The notes: generated from the letters alone by a model not told the origin. Counted from the first letter of the stretch, positions 1 through 8,238 are shown. The stretch is DNA of 64,000 nt from Rhodoferax antarcticus ANT.BR (GCF_001938565.1 NZ_MSYM01000016.1:1-64000), one strand, 5' to 3'. Numbers and translations: made by a program.

Positions 1-595
1 GGTAGCCCCGATCCATCAGGTAAAACGCGCCCGGCTCCAGCACCAGATCGTCCATCACATTGACCTCGTGCGTCTTGCCGTCGGTGATGTGAATGAAACT
101 GGGGATGTTGCCCCTCAAATCCAGCAGCGTGTGCAGCTTGATGGCCGCCTTGGTCGACCGAAATGGTGCCCATGCAAACACCGACAGGCACAGGTCAATG
201 GTGCTGGCATCGAACGCGTAAACCGCCGCGTCGAGTTCCAGTCCGAACGGCTCCGTGGCATACAAGGAACGTGCCAAACCAATCAGGTGTTGTGCAAAGT
301 CGGCGTAGATTTGCCATGGGCGTGTCGCGTTCGCATTGGCCAGCGTATTGCGCGATATCGTCTGACAACGAAAGCCCATGTGGTACAGCCGCCGAGCCTG
401 AGCGCGAAGGTTGACTTCGATGTCGCGCAAGGACTCGCGGTAGGTCAACTGCGCAAATGCCATGGCGAAGAATTGGTCCAGGCACGAGAAGTCCTTGACC
501 TTGTGTTCGCCGTTGTGATCGGCCACACAGCGACGAAACGTGCTCAGTGGAAGGTACAGCATGAGTTGCGCAAATACGAGCGTGCCTTTGTGCAT
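1..595 (-). CDS. IS4-family transposase, partial (N-terminal 198 residues in window)
   Basis: This is the N-terminal half of a DDE transposase that catalyses cut-and-paste movement of the surrounding element. It starts at the ATG at 593-595 and runs off the left edge. It holds the DUF4372-type N-terminal region and the first catalytic aspartate (residue 129, in the context YAFDAS); the second (residue 195) lies just inside the edge. The only coding difference from the complete copy is Ser instead of Pro at residue 110, caused by the base at 268. No frameshift or stop is visible, so the gene may be intact beyond the edge. Confidence 0.93.
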   Translation of the reverse strand, partial: MHKGTLVFAQLMLYLPLSTFRRCVADHNGEHKVKDFSCLDQFFAMAFAQLTYRESLRDIEVNLRAQARRLYHMGFRCQTISRNTLANANATRPWQIYADFAQHLIGLARSLYATEPFGLELDAAVYAFDASTIDLCLSVFAWAPFRSTKAAIKLHTLLDLRGNIPSFIHITDGKTHEVNVMDDLVLEPGAFYLMDRGY

Positions 596-737
596 GACGG
601 TTTGGGGCGGGAATCCGCAAAAAACCGACAGTCTGACGCACCATGACGTTCAAATCGAGACCAGACTCAAACACCAAATTTAACAACCAAATCAAGAGCT
701 TACAACGTTCCGACAAGACAACGTTGGGACACTACTG
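1..737 (-). mobile_element. IS4-family insertion sequence, copy 1 (cut by the window edge)
   Basis: This is the 5' half of an insertion sequence, read on the minus strand. It matches 6894-7630 of the complete copy except for one base at position 268. The outer end at 720-737 carries the same 18-bp terminal sequence as the complete copy. The other end lies outside the window, so its target duplication cannot be checked. The right flank starts at 738. Confidence 0.95.
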
Positions 738-747
738 ATATCAAATA

Positions 748-781
748 GATAGCTGTAGGCCCTCAACGCATGAGGGCTGGA
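748..781. repeat. Possible degenerate CTAG-type repeat
   Basis: The stretch begins ATAGCTGTAGGCCCT and ends AGGGCTGG, like the ends of the dispersed repeats at 41701, 45961 and 61546. The middle has diverged. It lies 10 bp from the end of IS copy 1. Membership is uncertain. Confidence 0.35.
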
Positions 782-832
782 CGACAAAAAGACGTTTAAC
801 TGCGCCAACCGCTAGCCCTCGCCGGAGTCGGC

Positions 833-913
833 TCACAAGGGTTTGTGAAAAACCCAAGCACTTGCGGTCAAAACCAGAAAGGCACTACCGCCCAAGATAA
901 GTAATGTTGTCAT
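833..913 (-). CDS. Putative 26-residue membrane peptide
   Basis: A short reading frame on the minus strand starts at the ATG at 911-913, behind a strong AAGGAG ribosome-binding site with good spacing. It ends at the TGA at 833-835. The product reads MTTLLILGGSAFLVLTASAW followed by VFHKPL: one hydrophobic helix and a short polar tail, the typical form of small single-span membrane proteins. I recognise no family. It lies between IS copy 1 and the DUF2325 gene. Support comes from the ribosome-binding site and the amphipathic layout; there is no homology evidence. Confidence 0.45.
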   Translation of the reverse strand: MTTLLILGGSAFLVLTASAWVFHKPL

Positions 914-1110
914 GGCGCTGCTCCTTTGAGATTAAAAGTTCATTTTAAATGCGAATGGTTTTCACATAAAAACTGTGTGGTTACTTTGTGGTTTAAAGAG
1001 TCACGATCCAAAAAATAGCTTGGGTTACTCGCATGCGTTCAAGTGCTCAAGCGCTGCCCGCAGTTAGCACCAAGATTCGAGCTTGTCGCCTGCAAACAAA
1101 GGGGTTACAG

Positions 1111-2355
1111 CTATTGATTTGATAAAGACGTCAGGGCGCGCTTGAGGCCTGTCGTGCCGGACGTCTCAACGTAAACGCATTGCTTGCCGGTGCGTTTGCA
1201 GTAGTCCTTGACGCGCCAATAGGCGTTGTGGCTGATGCAGCCCGTCTGACAAATCACCAGATCTGCAGCAACCAAAGTGCTGTCCAGCTTGGTCAGGCTT
1301 TCTTCTTCTCCGCCATCGTGATGCAAAAAGCGGCCCCCGGTGCTTTCCACGATGTGTCGGTAATGCGGCACGCTGGCGGTGCGTCCGCCGACACACAGTA
1401 CGGCGCGGTTTTCCAACCGTATGGCTTCTTTGGTGGCGCTGGCGACAGGCTGCCGGGCGGGGTTTTCTGCGGTGGCATGGCCGCGCAATGCCGCGGCTTG
1501 GGCGTCTATCACGCGGCCGCGCCGCTGGCACTCGTGTTCGGTGTTTTGCAGGCTGCGCTCTAGGGCGTTGATGCGTTGGGCTTGCAGTGCCACCTCGTTG
1601 GCCTGGTTGCGCTGGCAGACTGAATTTGTTGTTGCGCTCAGGGTCTGTACGGTCTCGCGCAGTTGCTTGACCGTGCTATCGCGGGCGGTCAACTCAGCTT
1701 TCAGCTGCGCGATCTGGCGCTGTTGTGCCTGCAGGCGCTCATGTCTGTCGCGGCTGACCTGCTGCGTTCGCGCCTGCGCCTGCGCAAGCGCCGCTGCCAG
1801 CTGGGTTTTGTCTTGTGCCAGCTGATGAAGCCGTTGGTTGTCGGTAGGTTGTGTTGTTCCCACCTGGTGCTGCAGCATATGAACTTCGGCCAGAATCTGG
1901 GCCTCCAGCTTTGGGGTGCAGCGTGGGTGTGTCAGCGTGGCCCACAGGGCACCTGCGAGGTCTGTGGTGGCGCATTGCGCCCACCAGTCACTGAGCGCTT
2001 CCACCTGTTTGAGCCGTGCCGCTTGACGCAGTTGCATGGCGTAGCGCTTTTCTAGCTCGCGCTGCATGCCGTCTGCCAGCACGGTGCGTTTGCGGCATTC
2101 ACTCACCGCGCCGGAGTGCAGGCCGTAGTCTGTGTCAATGTTGCGGCCCTGAAAGGTTTTCTCCGCGACACGGCGCAAGATGGGCATCGGCAGACAGACG
2201 CCCACCACCGGACAGTGGGCGCGCTCAGGCAACTCCCACAACCTTCGGCGCCTGGAACCGGTGCTCAGGCAAGCCGCTGCTTGGGGCACCTGCGCTGCGG
2301 CAAGCTGGACATCTGCGTCGTGGGCTGGCAGCTGAGTCTGTTGACTGTGGCACAT
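1111..2355 (-). CDS. DUF2325 domain protein with long coiled coil
   Basis: A 414-residue protein from the ATG at 2353-2355; an in-frame TTG at 2406 would add 17 unlikely residues. The middle (about residues 160-310) is rich in Gln, Ala, Leu and Arg heptads and should form a long coiled coil. The last 95 residues match DUF2325: an opening VLCVGGR strand, a central HHDGG, then a cysteine cluster (CQTGC, then YCKRTGKQC). DUF2325 has a Rossmann-like look, but its biochemical role is not established to my knowledge. The gene is divergent from the ferric-iron transporter and shares its Fur-box-like control region, so an iron-linked role is likely. Family assignment is fairly sure, function unknown. 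Confidence 0.8.
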   Translation of the reverse strand: MCHSQQTQLPAHDADVQLAAAQVPQAAACLSTGSRRRRLWELPERAHCPVVGVCLPMPILRRVAEKTFQGRNIDTDYGLHSGAVSECRKRTVLADGMQRELEKRYAMQLRQAARLKQVEALSDWWAQCATTDLAGALWATLTHPRCTPKLEAQILAEVHMLQHQVGTTQPTDNQRLHQLAQDKTQLAAALAQAQARTQQVSRDRHERLQAQQRQIAQLKAELTARDSTVKQLRETVQTLSATTNSVCQRNQANEVALQAQRINALERSLQNTEHECQRRGRVIDAQAAALRGHATAENPARQPVASATKEAIRLENRAVLCVGGRTASVPHYRHIVESTGGRFLHHDGGEEESLTKLDSTLVAADLVICQTGCISHNAYWRVKDYCKRTGKQCVYVETSGTTGLKRALTSLSNQ

Positions 2356-2401
2356 GGTTTTTTGCTCGCAAGAAGGGGGTGGGGTGGACGAAAAGAAGCT
2401 G

Positions 2402-2420
2402 TGCAATGGTAATCATTATC
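2402..2420. promoter_or_regulatory. Fur-box-like operator
   Basis: TGCAATGGTAATCATTATC matches the classical 19-bp Fur consensus GATAATGATAATCATTATC at 15 of 19 positions, including all ten of the right-hand half. It lies 50 bp upstream of the ferric-iron binding protein ATG and 47 bp upstream of the divergent DUF2325 ATG, so one bound repressor could control both. Iron-responsive repression is inferred. Confidence 0.75.
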
Positions 2421-2471
2421 ATTCATGGTATGATTTAAATCAATCCAATCAACCTGAAAAGGCCTATTTCC

Positions 2472-3479
2472 ATGAAAGTTAGCAAATTGTTTGTGTCCTT
2501 GGTGCTTGCTGCCTCGGTATTGCCCGTCTGGGCCGAAGAGGTGGTGGTGTATTCCGCCCGCAATGAGCAACTCATCAAGCCCTTGTTTGACGTCTACACG
2601 CGCGACACGGGCGTGCAGATCAAGTTCATCACCGGCGGTGAAGGCCCGCTGATGGAGCGGCTGAAATCCGAAGGGCAAAACACCCCGGCTGATATTTTGC
2701 TGACGGTGGATGCCGGCAACCTCTGGCAGGCTTCCAACTTGGAGTTGTTGCGACCGATCAGTTCCAAAACACTGCAGGACAACGTGCCGGCGCACTTGCG
2801 CGACCCGGCTAACGAGTGGTTTGGCCTGTCGGTGCGGGCCCGCACCATCGTCTACAACACCAACACGGTGAAGCCTGCCGACCTGTCCACTTACGAAGAC
2901 TTGGCCGACCCCAAATGGAAGGGGCGCCTGTGCCTGCGCACCTCCAAGAAGGTCTATAACCAAAGCTTGGTGGCGATGATGCTCACCGAGCACGGCGAGC
3001 CCAAAACCGAGGCCATCGTCAAAGGTTGGGTCAATAACTTGGCTACTGCGCCTTTTCCGGATGACACCAAAGCCATGGAAGCCGTGGCGAATCGGCAATG
3101 CGACGTGACCGTGGTCAACACCTATTACTTCGGTCGCCTGATGGAAAAGAGCCCGAATCTACCGCTGGCCATCTTCTGGCCCAACCAGAATCTGAGCAGC
3201 AAAGGCGCCGGTGTACACGTGAATATTTCCGGCGCAGGGGTCACGCGGCATGCCAAGAATCCGATGGGCGCACAAAAGCTGATCGAGTGGCTGTCGTCTG
3301 AGAAGGCGCAAAACCTCTACGCCGACAACAATATGGAGTACCCGGTCAACCCGCGCGTCAAACCCTCCGACGCAGTGGCGGCGTGGGGCAGCTTCAAGCC
3401 CAACCAGATCAACGTGAAAGAGGCCGGTAGCCTGCAAATCCAAGCGGTCAAGCTGATGGACCGGGCAGGCTACAAGTAA
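2472..3479 (+). CDS. fbpA: Ferric-iron ABC transporter, periplasmic binding protein
   Basis: A 335-residue periplasmic protein that would bind free or chelated Fe(III) and deliver it to the permease encoded next. A signal peptide spans residues 1-21 (hydrophobic core LFVSLVLAASVLP, cleavage near VWA-EE). The mature protein begins with a VVVYSARNEQL strand, typical of the FbpA/FutA/AfuA group of extracellular solute-binding family 1. Tyr218 and Tyr219, in TYYFGRL, correspond to the paired tyrosines that coordinate iron in this family. It is first in an operon with the permease and ATPase behind a Fur-box-like site. Iron is favoured over other substrates because of the tyrosine pair and the operator. 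Confidence 0.92.
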   Translation: MKVSKLFVSLVLAASVLPVWAEEVVVYSARNEQLIKPLFDVYTRDTGVQIKFITGGEGPLMERLKSEGQNTPADILLTVDAGNLWQASNLELLRPISSKTLQDNVPAHLRDPANEWFGLSVRARTIVYNTNTVKPADLSTYEDLADPKWKGRLCLRTSKKVYNQSLVAMMLTEHGEPKTEAIVKGWVNNLATAPFPDDTKAMEAVANRQCDVTVVNTYYFGRLMEKSPNLPLAIFWPNQNLSSKGAGVHVNISGAGVTRHAKNPMGAQKLIEWLSSEKAQNLYADNNMEYPVNPRVKPSDAVAAWGSFKPNQINVKEAGSLQIQAVKLMDRAGYK

Positions 3480-3495
3480 ATCACCCGGTGACACG

Positions 3496-5166
3496 GTGTC
3501 TGACAGCGTCTTAGCCACTGCTGCCCGGCCTGGCTTTGGCCGGGTGCCTGCCAAATGGCTGCGCCTTGACAGTTGGCGGCTAGTGGCGGCGCTGGTGGCC
3601 GCCTTGACGCTGGTACCGGTGGCGGTCAGTTTTTCGTCTTTTGCCCAGGTGGATGGCGATACTTTGGCGCATCTGGCCGAGTTTGTCTTGCCAGAGTTGC
3701 TGCTCAATACGTTCTGGCTGGTGTTGGGTGTGGGTGTTGGCGTTGCTGTGCTTGGGGTGTCGCTGGCGTGGCTGGTGGCCATGTGTGAGTTTCCCGGGCG
3801 GCGCGTGCTGGACTGGGCATTGCTGCTCCCTTTGGCGCTGCCTGCTTACGTGACGGCTTTTGTGGCGATTGACCTGCTGGACTTCAGTGGGCCACTGCAA
3901 AGCTGGCTGCGCAATGGCTGGGGCATCACTGGCCTGCCGGAGATCCGATCACGCGGTGGTGTCATCGCGGTGATGTCGCTGGCGCTCTACCCGTATGTCT
4001 ACCTGATCGCCAAAAACGCCTTTGCCACCCAGGGCGCCATGGCGCTGGAAGCCGCACAGTCGCTGGGCTTGTCGCGAACCCAGGGGTTTTTTAAGGTGGC
4101 ACTGCCGATGGCGCGGCCCTGGATTGCGGCGGGCATGATGCTGGCACTGATGGAGACCCTGGCCGACTTTGGCACGGTGGCTGTTTTTAATTACGACACC
4201 TTTACCACCGCCATCTACAAAGCCTGGTACAGCCTGTTTTCCTTGCCGGCGGCAGCGCAACTGGCATCTGTGTTGATTGTGTTTGTGCTCATCGCGGTGG
4301 TCATCGAGCAGCGTTCCCGGGCGCAGATGCGCTTCAGCGCGGTGGGGCGCGGCGCAGGCTCAAGGCGTATTGCGCTGACTGGCGCGCGCGCCTGGCTGGC
4401 GCTGGGCTACGCCGCAGTGGTATTGCTGCTGGCCTTTGTGATCCCGGTGGCCCAACTGGTGCTCTGGACTTGGAGCACCGCAGCGCAGGATCTGGACGCA
4501 CGTTATTGGTCATTTGCGCTTCATTCCCTTATGCTGTCTGCGCTAGGAGCTATGTTAGTAATAGCATTTGCCTTGCTGCTGGCGTATGCCGGGCGGCAAC
4601 GTCCGGGCGCCGGCATGGTGTGGATTCAACGCCTGGCCACGCTAGGCTATGCCTTTCCCGGCGCAGTGCTGGCGGTGGGTTTGTTCATTCCGGTGGCGGC
4701 GCTGGACAACGCCTTGATCGACCTGGGCCGCAGCTGGTTTGGGTTTGCAGGCACCGAGATTTTCAGGGGCACGCTGCTAGTGATGTTGCTGGCCTATTTG
4801 GTGCGTTTTCTGGCGGTGGGTTTCGGGCCGATTGACAGTGGCTTGCAGCGTGTCACCCGCAATGTGGATGAAGCGGCGCGCAGCCTGGGCCTGGCCAACC
4901 GGCAATTGCTGGCCCGGGTGCATTGGCCGCTGTTGAAAGTCAGCTTGCAAACGGCCGCAGCGCTCACCTTTGTGGACATCATGAAAGAGATGCCCATCAC
5001 CCTGATGACACGCCCTTTTGGCTGGGACACGTTGGCGGTACGGGTGTTTGAGATGACCTCGGAAGGTGAGTGGGAGCGCGCAGCCCTGCCATCACTGGCG
5101 ATTGTGCTGGTGGGCATGGTGCCGGTCCTTTTATTGACCCGGCGTGGAGCGCATTGGCATGATTGA
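3496..5166 (+). CDS. fbpB: Ferric-iron ABC transporter, fused double permease
   Basis: A 556-residue inner-membrane permease made of two homologous halves with about twelve membrane spans, as usual in the FbpB/AfuB group. Each half holds an EAA loop that docks with the ATPase: EAAQSLGLSRTQGF near residue 185 and EAARSLGLANRQLL near residue 456. The start is a GTG at 3496, 16 bp after the binding-protein stop, with only a weak ribosome-binding site. The 3' end overlaps the ATPase gene by 8 bp. A CTAG-type repeat (4521-4562) appears to be embedded in frame around residues 342-356, in the linker and first helix of the second half. Confidence 0.92.
   Translation: MSDSVLATAARPGFGRVPAKWLRLDSWRLVAALVAALTLVPVAVSFSSFAQVDGDTLAHLAEFVLPELLLNTFWLVLGVGVGVAVLGVSLAWLVAMCEFPGRRVLDWALLLPLALPAYVTAFVAIDLLDFSGPLQSWLRNGWGITGLPEIRSRGGVIAVMSLALYPYVYLIAKNAFATQGAMALEAAQSLGLSRTQGFFKVALPMARPWIAAGMMLALMETLADFGTVAVFNYDTFTTAIYKAWYSLFSLPAAAQLASVLIVFVLIAVVIEQRSRAQMRFSAVGRGAGSRRIALTGARAWLALGYAAVVLLLAFVIPVAQLVLWTWSTAAQDLDARYWSFALHSLMLSALGAMLVIAFALLLAYAGRQRPGAGMVWIQRLATLGYAFPGAVLAVGLFIPVAALDNALIDLGRSWFGFAGTEIFRGTLLVMLLAYLVRFLAVGFGPIDSGLQRVTRNVDEAARSLGLANRQLLARVHWPLLKVSLQTAAALTFVDIMKEMPITLMTRPFGWDTLAVRVFEMTSEGEWERAALPSLAIVLVGMVPVLLLTRRGAHWHD
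4521..4562 (+). repeat. CTAG-type repeat inside the iron permease gene
   Basis: The order TCATTCCCTTATG, GCGCTAGGAGCTATG, TTAGTAAT follows the same layout as the intergenic repeats (CTAGCCCTTATA, GCGCTAGTAGCTATA). The reading frame stays open through it. Confidence 0.6.
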
Positions 5167-6226
5167 ACTGGTGGTGCAACAAGTCTCGCAGGCGTATGGC
5201 ACGCGCCAGATCATCAGCGATTTGAGTTTTAGCTTGGCAAAGGGCGAGATTGGTTGCCTGCTGGGGCCTTCGGGTTGCGGCAAAACCACCGCGCTGCGTT
5301 GCATTGCCGGGTTTGAGCCGATTCAAAGCGGTGACATCCGCGTGGCGGGCGAGGTGCTGAGTCGTCCGGGCCAGATGCTGTCGGCAGAAAAACGCCGCAT
5401 CGGCATGGTGTTTCAGGATTACGCGCTGTTTTCGCATCTGAGCGTGGCGGGCAACGTCGGTTTTGGGTTGCATGGCGCTAGCAAAACCGCAGCGAAAGCG
5501 CGCGTGGATGAACTGCTAGCCCTGGTCGGGCTGGCCTCACACGCCGACAAGTACCCGCATCAACTCTCGGGCGGCCAACAGCAGCGGGTGGCGTTGGCGC
5601 GGGCGCTGGCACCGCGCCCCCGCTTGATCCTGATGGATGAGCCGTTCTCCAACCTGGACGTGGAACTGCGTGAACGCCTTTCCATCGAGGTGCGCGATAT
5701 TCTCAAGCGCGAAAACACCACCGCGTTGATCGTCACCCACGACCAGAATGAGGCCTTTGCGCTGGCCGACTGGGTTGGGGTCATGCATCAGGGCCGCATC
5801 CAGCAATGGGACACCCCGTACAACTTGTACCACCTGCCATCCAACCGTTTTGTGGCGGACTTTGTGGGGCAGGGCGCTTTGCTAACCGGGGAGGTGCTCA
5901 ACAGCCATCAGGTCAGAACCGAATTGGGCGTGCTTGATGGCTTTGTACCGCCCGAATGCAACCCCACAGGCTGCCGGGGGTGTGCCAACCAGTGCCAGGT
6001 GGATGTGCTGCTGCGCCCGGACGACATCGTTCACGACGATGACAGCCCCCTGCTGGCCGAGGTGGAAAACAAGGCCTTTCGCGGGGCGGCGTTTTTGTAC
6101 TCGCTCAAACTGCCCAGTGGCCAGCGCGCCTTGTCACTGGTGCCGTCGCATCACAACCACGCGGTGGGCGAGAAGATTGGCGTGCGCCTGTCTGCTGACC
6201 ATGTGGTGGCGTTTCGACGCGGTTGA
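5159..6226 (+). CDS. fbpC: Ferric-iron ABC transporter, ATP-binding protein with Cys cluster
   Basis: A 355-residue ABC ATPase energising the iron permease. Seen: Walker A GPSGCGKTT (about residues 36-44), signature LSGGQQQRVALARAL, Walker B LILMDEPFSNLD, the H-loop in IVTHDQNEA, and a C-terminal TOBE-like domain. The ATG at 5159 fits best: it overlaps the permease stop and has GTGGAGCG upstream; an in-frame GTG at 5144 is less likely. The odd feature is a cysteine cluster C-x4-C-x2-C-x3-C at residues 267-279 in the C-terminal domain, which could bind iron, zinc or an Fe-S cluster. The stop lies 72 bp before the inserted IS. Confidence 0.92.
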   Translation: MIELVVQQVSQAYGTRQIISDLSFSLAKGEIGCLLGPSGCGKTTALRCIAGFEPIQSGDIRVAGEVLSRPGQMLSAEKRRIGMVFQDYALFSHLSVAGNVGFGLHGASKTAAKARVDELLALVGLASHADKYPHQLSGGQQQRVALARALAPRPRLILMDEPFSNLDVELRERLSIEVRDILKRENTTALIVTHDQNEAFALADWVGVMHQGRIQQWDTPYNLYHLPSNRFVADFVGQGALLTGEVLNSHQVRTELGVLDGFVPPECNPTGCRGCANQCQVDVLLRPDDIVHDDDSPLLAEVENKAFRGAAFLYSLKLPSGQRALSLVPSHHNHAVGEKIGVRLSADHVVAFRRG

Positions 6227-6298
6227 CCATGGGTTTTGGAGCCCCGGCTGCGCGTTGGGGAGGCTGGGATCGCAGGCCATAATCTTCTTATCCAAAAT

Positions 6299-7630
6299 CA
6301 GTAGTGTCCCAACGTTCTTCAGAGGAGAGCGAGCTGATTTGACTCGAAATCCGACACGGGATTTTTCGATGGTGGCGTAAGCAGTTGATTTATTGGGATA
6401 TTTTCAAACATGGACAGACTCAGGATTTGTAGAATTTCGTACAGGCTGTGATCATCAAGATGCAAGCGTTTCTTTGCGATGGCAATGAGCAGATATGTCG
6501 ATATGGCAATCCATATCTGCGTCTTCACGGCGTTCTCGCTGGTGCCAAAGAACACCTTGATGCGCAAGTGCTGCTTGATCCATTTGAAGAACAACTCCAC
6601 CTGCCAGCGTTGGCGGTAAAGATCGGCAATCAGCTCGGGCTTCAAGCTGAAATTGTTGGTCAAAAACACCAGCCGTTTTCCGCTGTCGTCCTTGACCACC
6701 ACCCGGCGCATGGTCGCGGGGTAATCCTTGCTCGACTGATAGGTTGTCAGCACGCCGGTCTGATCGCACAGCACTGCAGTACCCACGCGGTCCACCGGAT
6801 GCGAGTAACGTCGCTTGAACTTGGTGTTGCTCTTGGCGCGGGTGACAAAGAAGGCTTGCGCCTCGTGAATCACGAACAACCTTGCGAAGTCCAGGTAGCC
6901 CCGATCCATCAGGTAAAACGCGCCCGGCTCCAGCACCAGATCGTCCATCACATTGACCTCGTGCGTCTTGCCGTCGGTGATGTGAATGAAACTGGGGATG
7001 TTGCCCCTCAAATCCAGCAGCGTGTGCAGCTTGATGGCCGCCTTGGTCGACCGAAATGGTGCCCATGCAAACACCGACAGGCACAGGTCAATGGTGCTGG
7101 CATCGAACGCGTAAACCGCCGCGTCGAGTTCCAGTCCGAACGGCTCCGTGGCATACAAGGGACGTGCCAAACCAATCAGGTGTTGTGCAAAGTCGGCGTA
7201 GATTTGCCATGGGCGTGTCGCGTTCGCATTGGCCAGCGTATTGCGCGATATCGTCTGACAACGAAAGCCCATGTGGTACAGCCGCCGAGCCTGAGCGCGA
7301 AGGTTGACTTCGATGTCGCGCAAGGACTCGCGGTAGGTCAACTGCGCAAATGCCATGGCGAAGAATTGGTCCAGGCACGAGAAGTCCTTGACCTTGTGTT
7401 CGCCGTTGTGATCGGCCACACAGCGACGAAACGTGCTCAGTGGAAGGTACAGCATGAGTTGCGCAAATACGAGCGTGCCTTTGTGCATGACGGTTTGGGG
7501 CGGGAATCCGCAAAAAACCGACAGTCTGACGCACCATGACGTTCAAATCGAGACCAGACTCAAACACCAAATTTAACAACCAAATCAAGAGCTTACAACG
7601 TTCCGACAAGACAACGTTGGGACACTACTG
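6299..7630 (-). mobile_element. Complete IS4-family insertion sequence, copy 2 (1332 bp)
   Basis: Both ends carry a perfect 18-bp inverted repeat, CAGTAGTGTCCCAACGTT, at 6299-6316 and 7613-7630. The element is flanked by a 9-bp direct repeat ATCCAAAAT (6290-6298 and 7631-7639), the target duplication made on insertion. It encodes one intact transposase on the minus strand. Removing the IS and one duplication rejoins the fbpC downstream region to the thioesterase ribosome-binding site. Confidence 0.97.
6319..7488 (-). CDS. IS4-family transposase, complete
   Basis: A 389-residue DDE transposase. The N-terminal 90 residues match the DUF4372-type region found in one IS4 subgroup. Catalytic Asp129 lies in YAFDAS, Asp195 in YLMDRGY, and the YREK signature is perfect: Tyr291, Arg294, Glu298 and Lys305 in YRQRWQVELFFKWIK. 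No stop or frameshift is present, so the enzyme is probably active. The gene begins at the ATG at 7486-7488, and the stop falls 20 bp from the left end of the element. Confidence 0.97.
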   Translation of the reverse strand: MHKGTLVFAQLMLYLPLSTFRRCVADHNGEHKVKDFSCLDQFFAMAFAQLTYRESLRDIEVNLRAQARRLYHMGFRCQTISRNTLANANATRPWQIYADFAQHLIGLARPLYATEPFGLELDAAVYAFDASTIDLCLSVFAWAPFRSTKAAIKLHTLLDLRGNIPSFIHITDGKTHEVNVMDDLVLEPGAFYLMDRGYLDFARLFVIHEAQAFFVTRAKSNTKFKRRYSHPVDRVGTAVLCDQTGVLTTYQSSKDYPATMRRVVVKDDSGKRLVFLTNNFSLKPELIADLYRQRWQVELFFKWIKQHLRIKVFFGTSENAVKTQIWIAISTYLLIAIAKKRLHLDDHSLYEILQILSLSMFENIPINQLLTPPSKNPVSDFESNQLALL

Positions 7631-7649
7631 ATCCAAAATAGGAGACAAC

Positions 7650-8117
7650 ATGAAGGCCTTTCAAGAGTATTACCCCGAAAACCTGTCGCATTGCTACGGC
7701 TGCGGCGCCAACAACGTGCACGGACACCGCATCAAGACCTACTGGGACGGTGACGAAACCGTCACCCGCTTCACCCCCGAGCCTTACCACACCGCCATTC
7801 CGGGCTTCACCTACGGCGGTTTGCTGGCCTCACTGATTGACTGCCACGGCACCGGTACCGCATCGGCGGCCATGTACCGCCAGGAAGGCCGCGAGATGGA
7901 CACCAAGCCGTCGTTCCGTTTTGTCACTGGCTCGCTGCATGTGGATTATTTGAAGCCAACCCCGATCAACGTCACGCTGGAGATTCGTGGCCGCATCAAA
8001 GAGATCAAGGGGCGCAAAGTGGTGGTGGAGGCCACCGTTTATGCCGACGGCGTGGCCACAGCCCGGGGTGAAGTGGTGGCGATCCAGATGCCTGAGAACT
8101 TTGGCACGGCAGCTTAG
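7650..8117 (+). CDS. PaaI-family hotdog-fold thioesterase
   Basis: A 155-residue protein of the hotdog-fold acyl-CoA thioesterase superfamily (PaaI branch). Seen: an N-terminal CYGCG segment common in this branch, the substrate-pocket strand with GFTYGGLLASLIDCHGTGTA, and a closing LEIRGRIKEIKGRKVVVEAT strand pair. It would hydrolyse a small acyl-CoA; the substrate cannot be told. The ribosome-binding site AGGAGA (7640-7645) lies directly next to the IS target duplication, so the IS has cut the gene off from its original promoter and any transcript now starts in or reads through the IS. It is cytosolic and stands alone before the sigma-54 operon. Confidence 0.88.
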   Translation: MKAFQEYYPENLSHCYGCGANNVHGHRIKTYWDGDETVTRFTPEPYHTAIPGFTYGGLLASLIDCHGTGTASAAMYRQEGREMDTKPSFRFVTGSLHVDYLKPTPINVTLEIRGRIKEIKGRKVVVEATVYADGVATARGEVVAIQMPENFGTAA

Positions 8118-8141
8118 ATCGCATCAAAAACTGACACAAGT

Positions 8142-8163
8142 CAATTTTGTACTGTCAAAATTG
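8142..8163. promoter_or_regulatory. Candidate upstream activator site 1 (FisR-type)
   Basis: A perfect inverted repeat CAATTTTG-N6-CAAAATTG holds ACTGTCA at 8151-8157 (TGACAGT on the other strand). The core centre is 87 bp upstream of the -24 GG of the sigma-54 promoter at 8239-8255. The same core recurs at the same distance before the promoters at 20741 and 22032. Confidence 0.6.
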
Positions 8164-8214
8164 TCATAGGTTAAGTTTGCACCCGATTGAAAGTGCTGTA
8201 ACGCCTTGTTTTCA

Positions 8215-8228
8215 TTGAGTCATGTCAA
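8215..8228. promoter_or_regulatory. FNR/ANR-like half-matched box
   Basis: TTGAGTCATGTCAA matches TTGAT-N4-ATCAA at 8 of 10 defined bases. It ends 11 bp before the -24 element. It could tie the operon to oxygen level, or be chance. Confidence 0.3.
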
Positions 8229-8238
8229 GTTTTTTAAA

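Noticed and set aside
2265..3098. 277-codon minus-strand frame across the Fur site and fbpA
   Set aside because: It crosses the promoter region and mirrors fbpA codons.
6448..7539. 363-codon open frame antisense to the transposase
   Set aside because: It spans the transposase on the other strand and has no recognisable family.
1..7630. Composite transposon carrying fbpABC
   Set aside because: Copy 2 has its own 9-bp duplication on both sides, which shows single insertion. The outer end of copy 1 is outside the window, so a composite cannot be supported.
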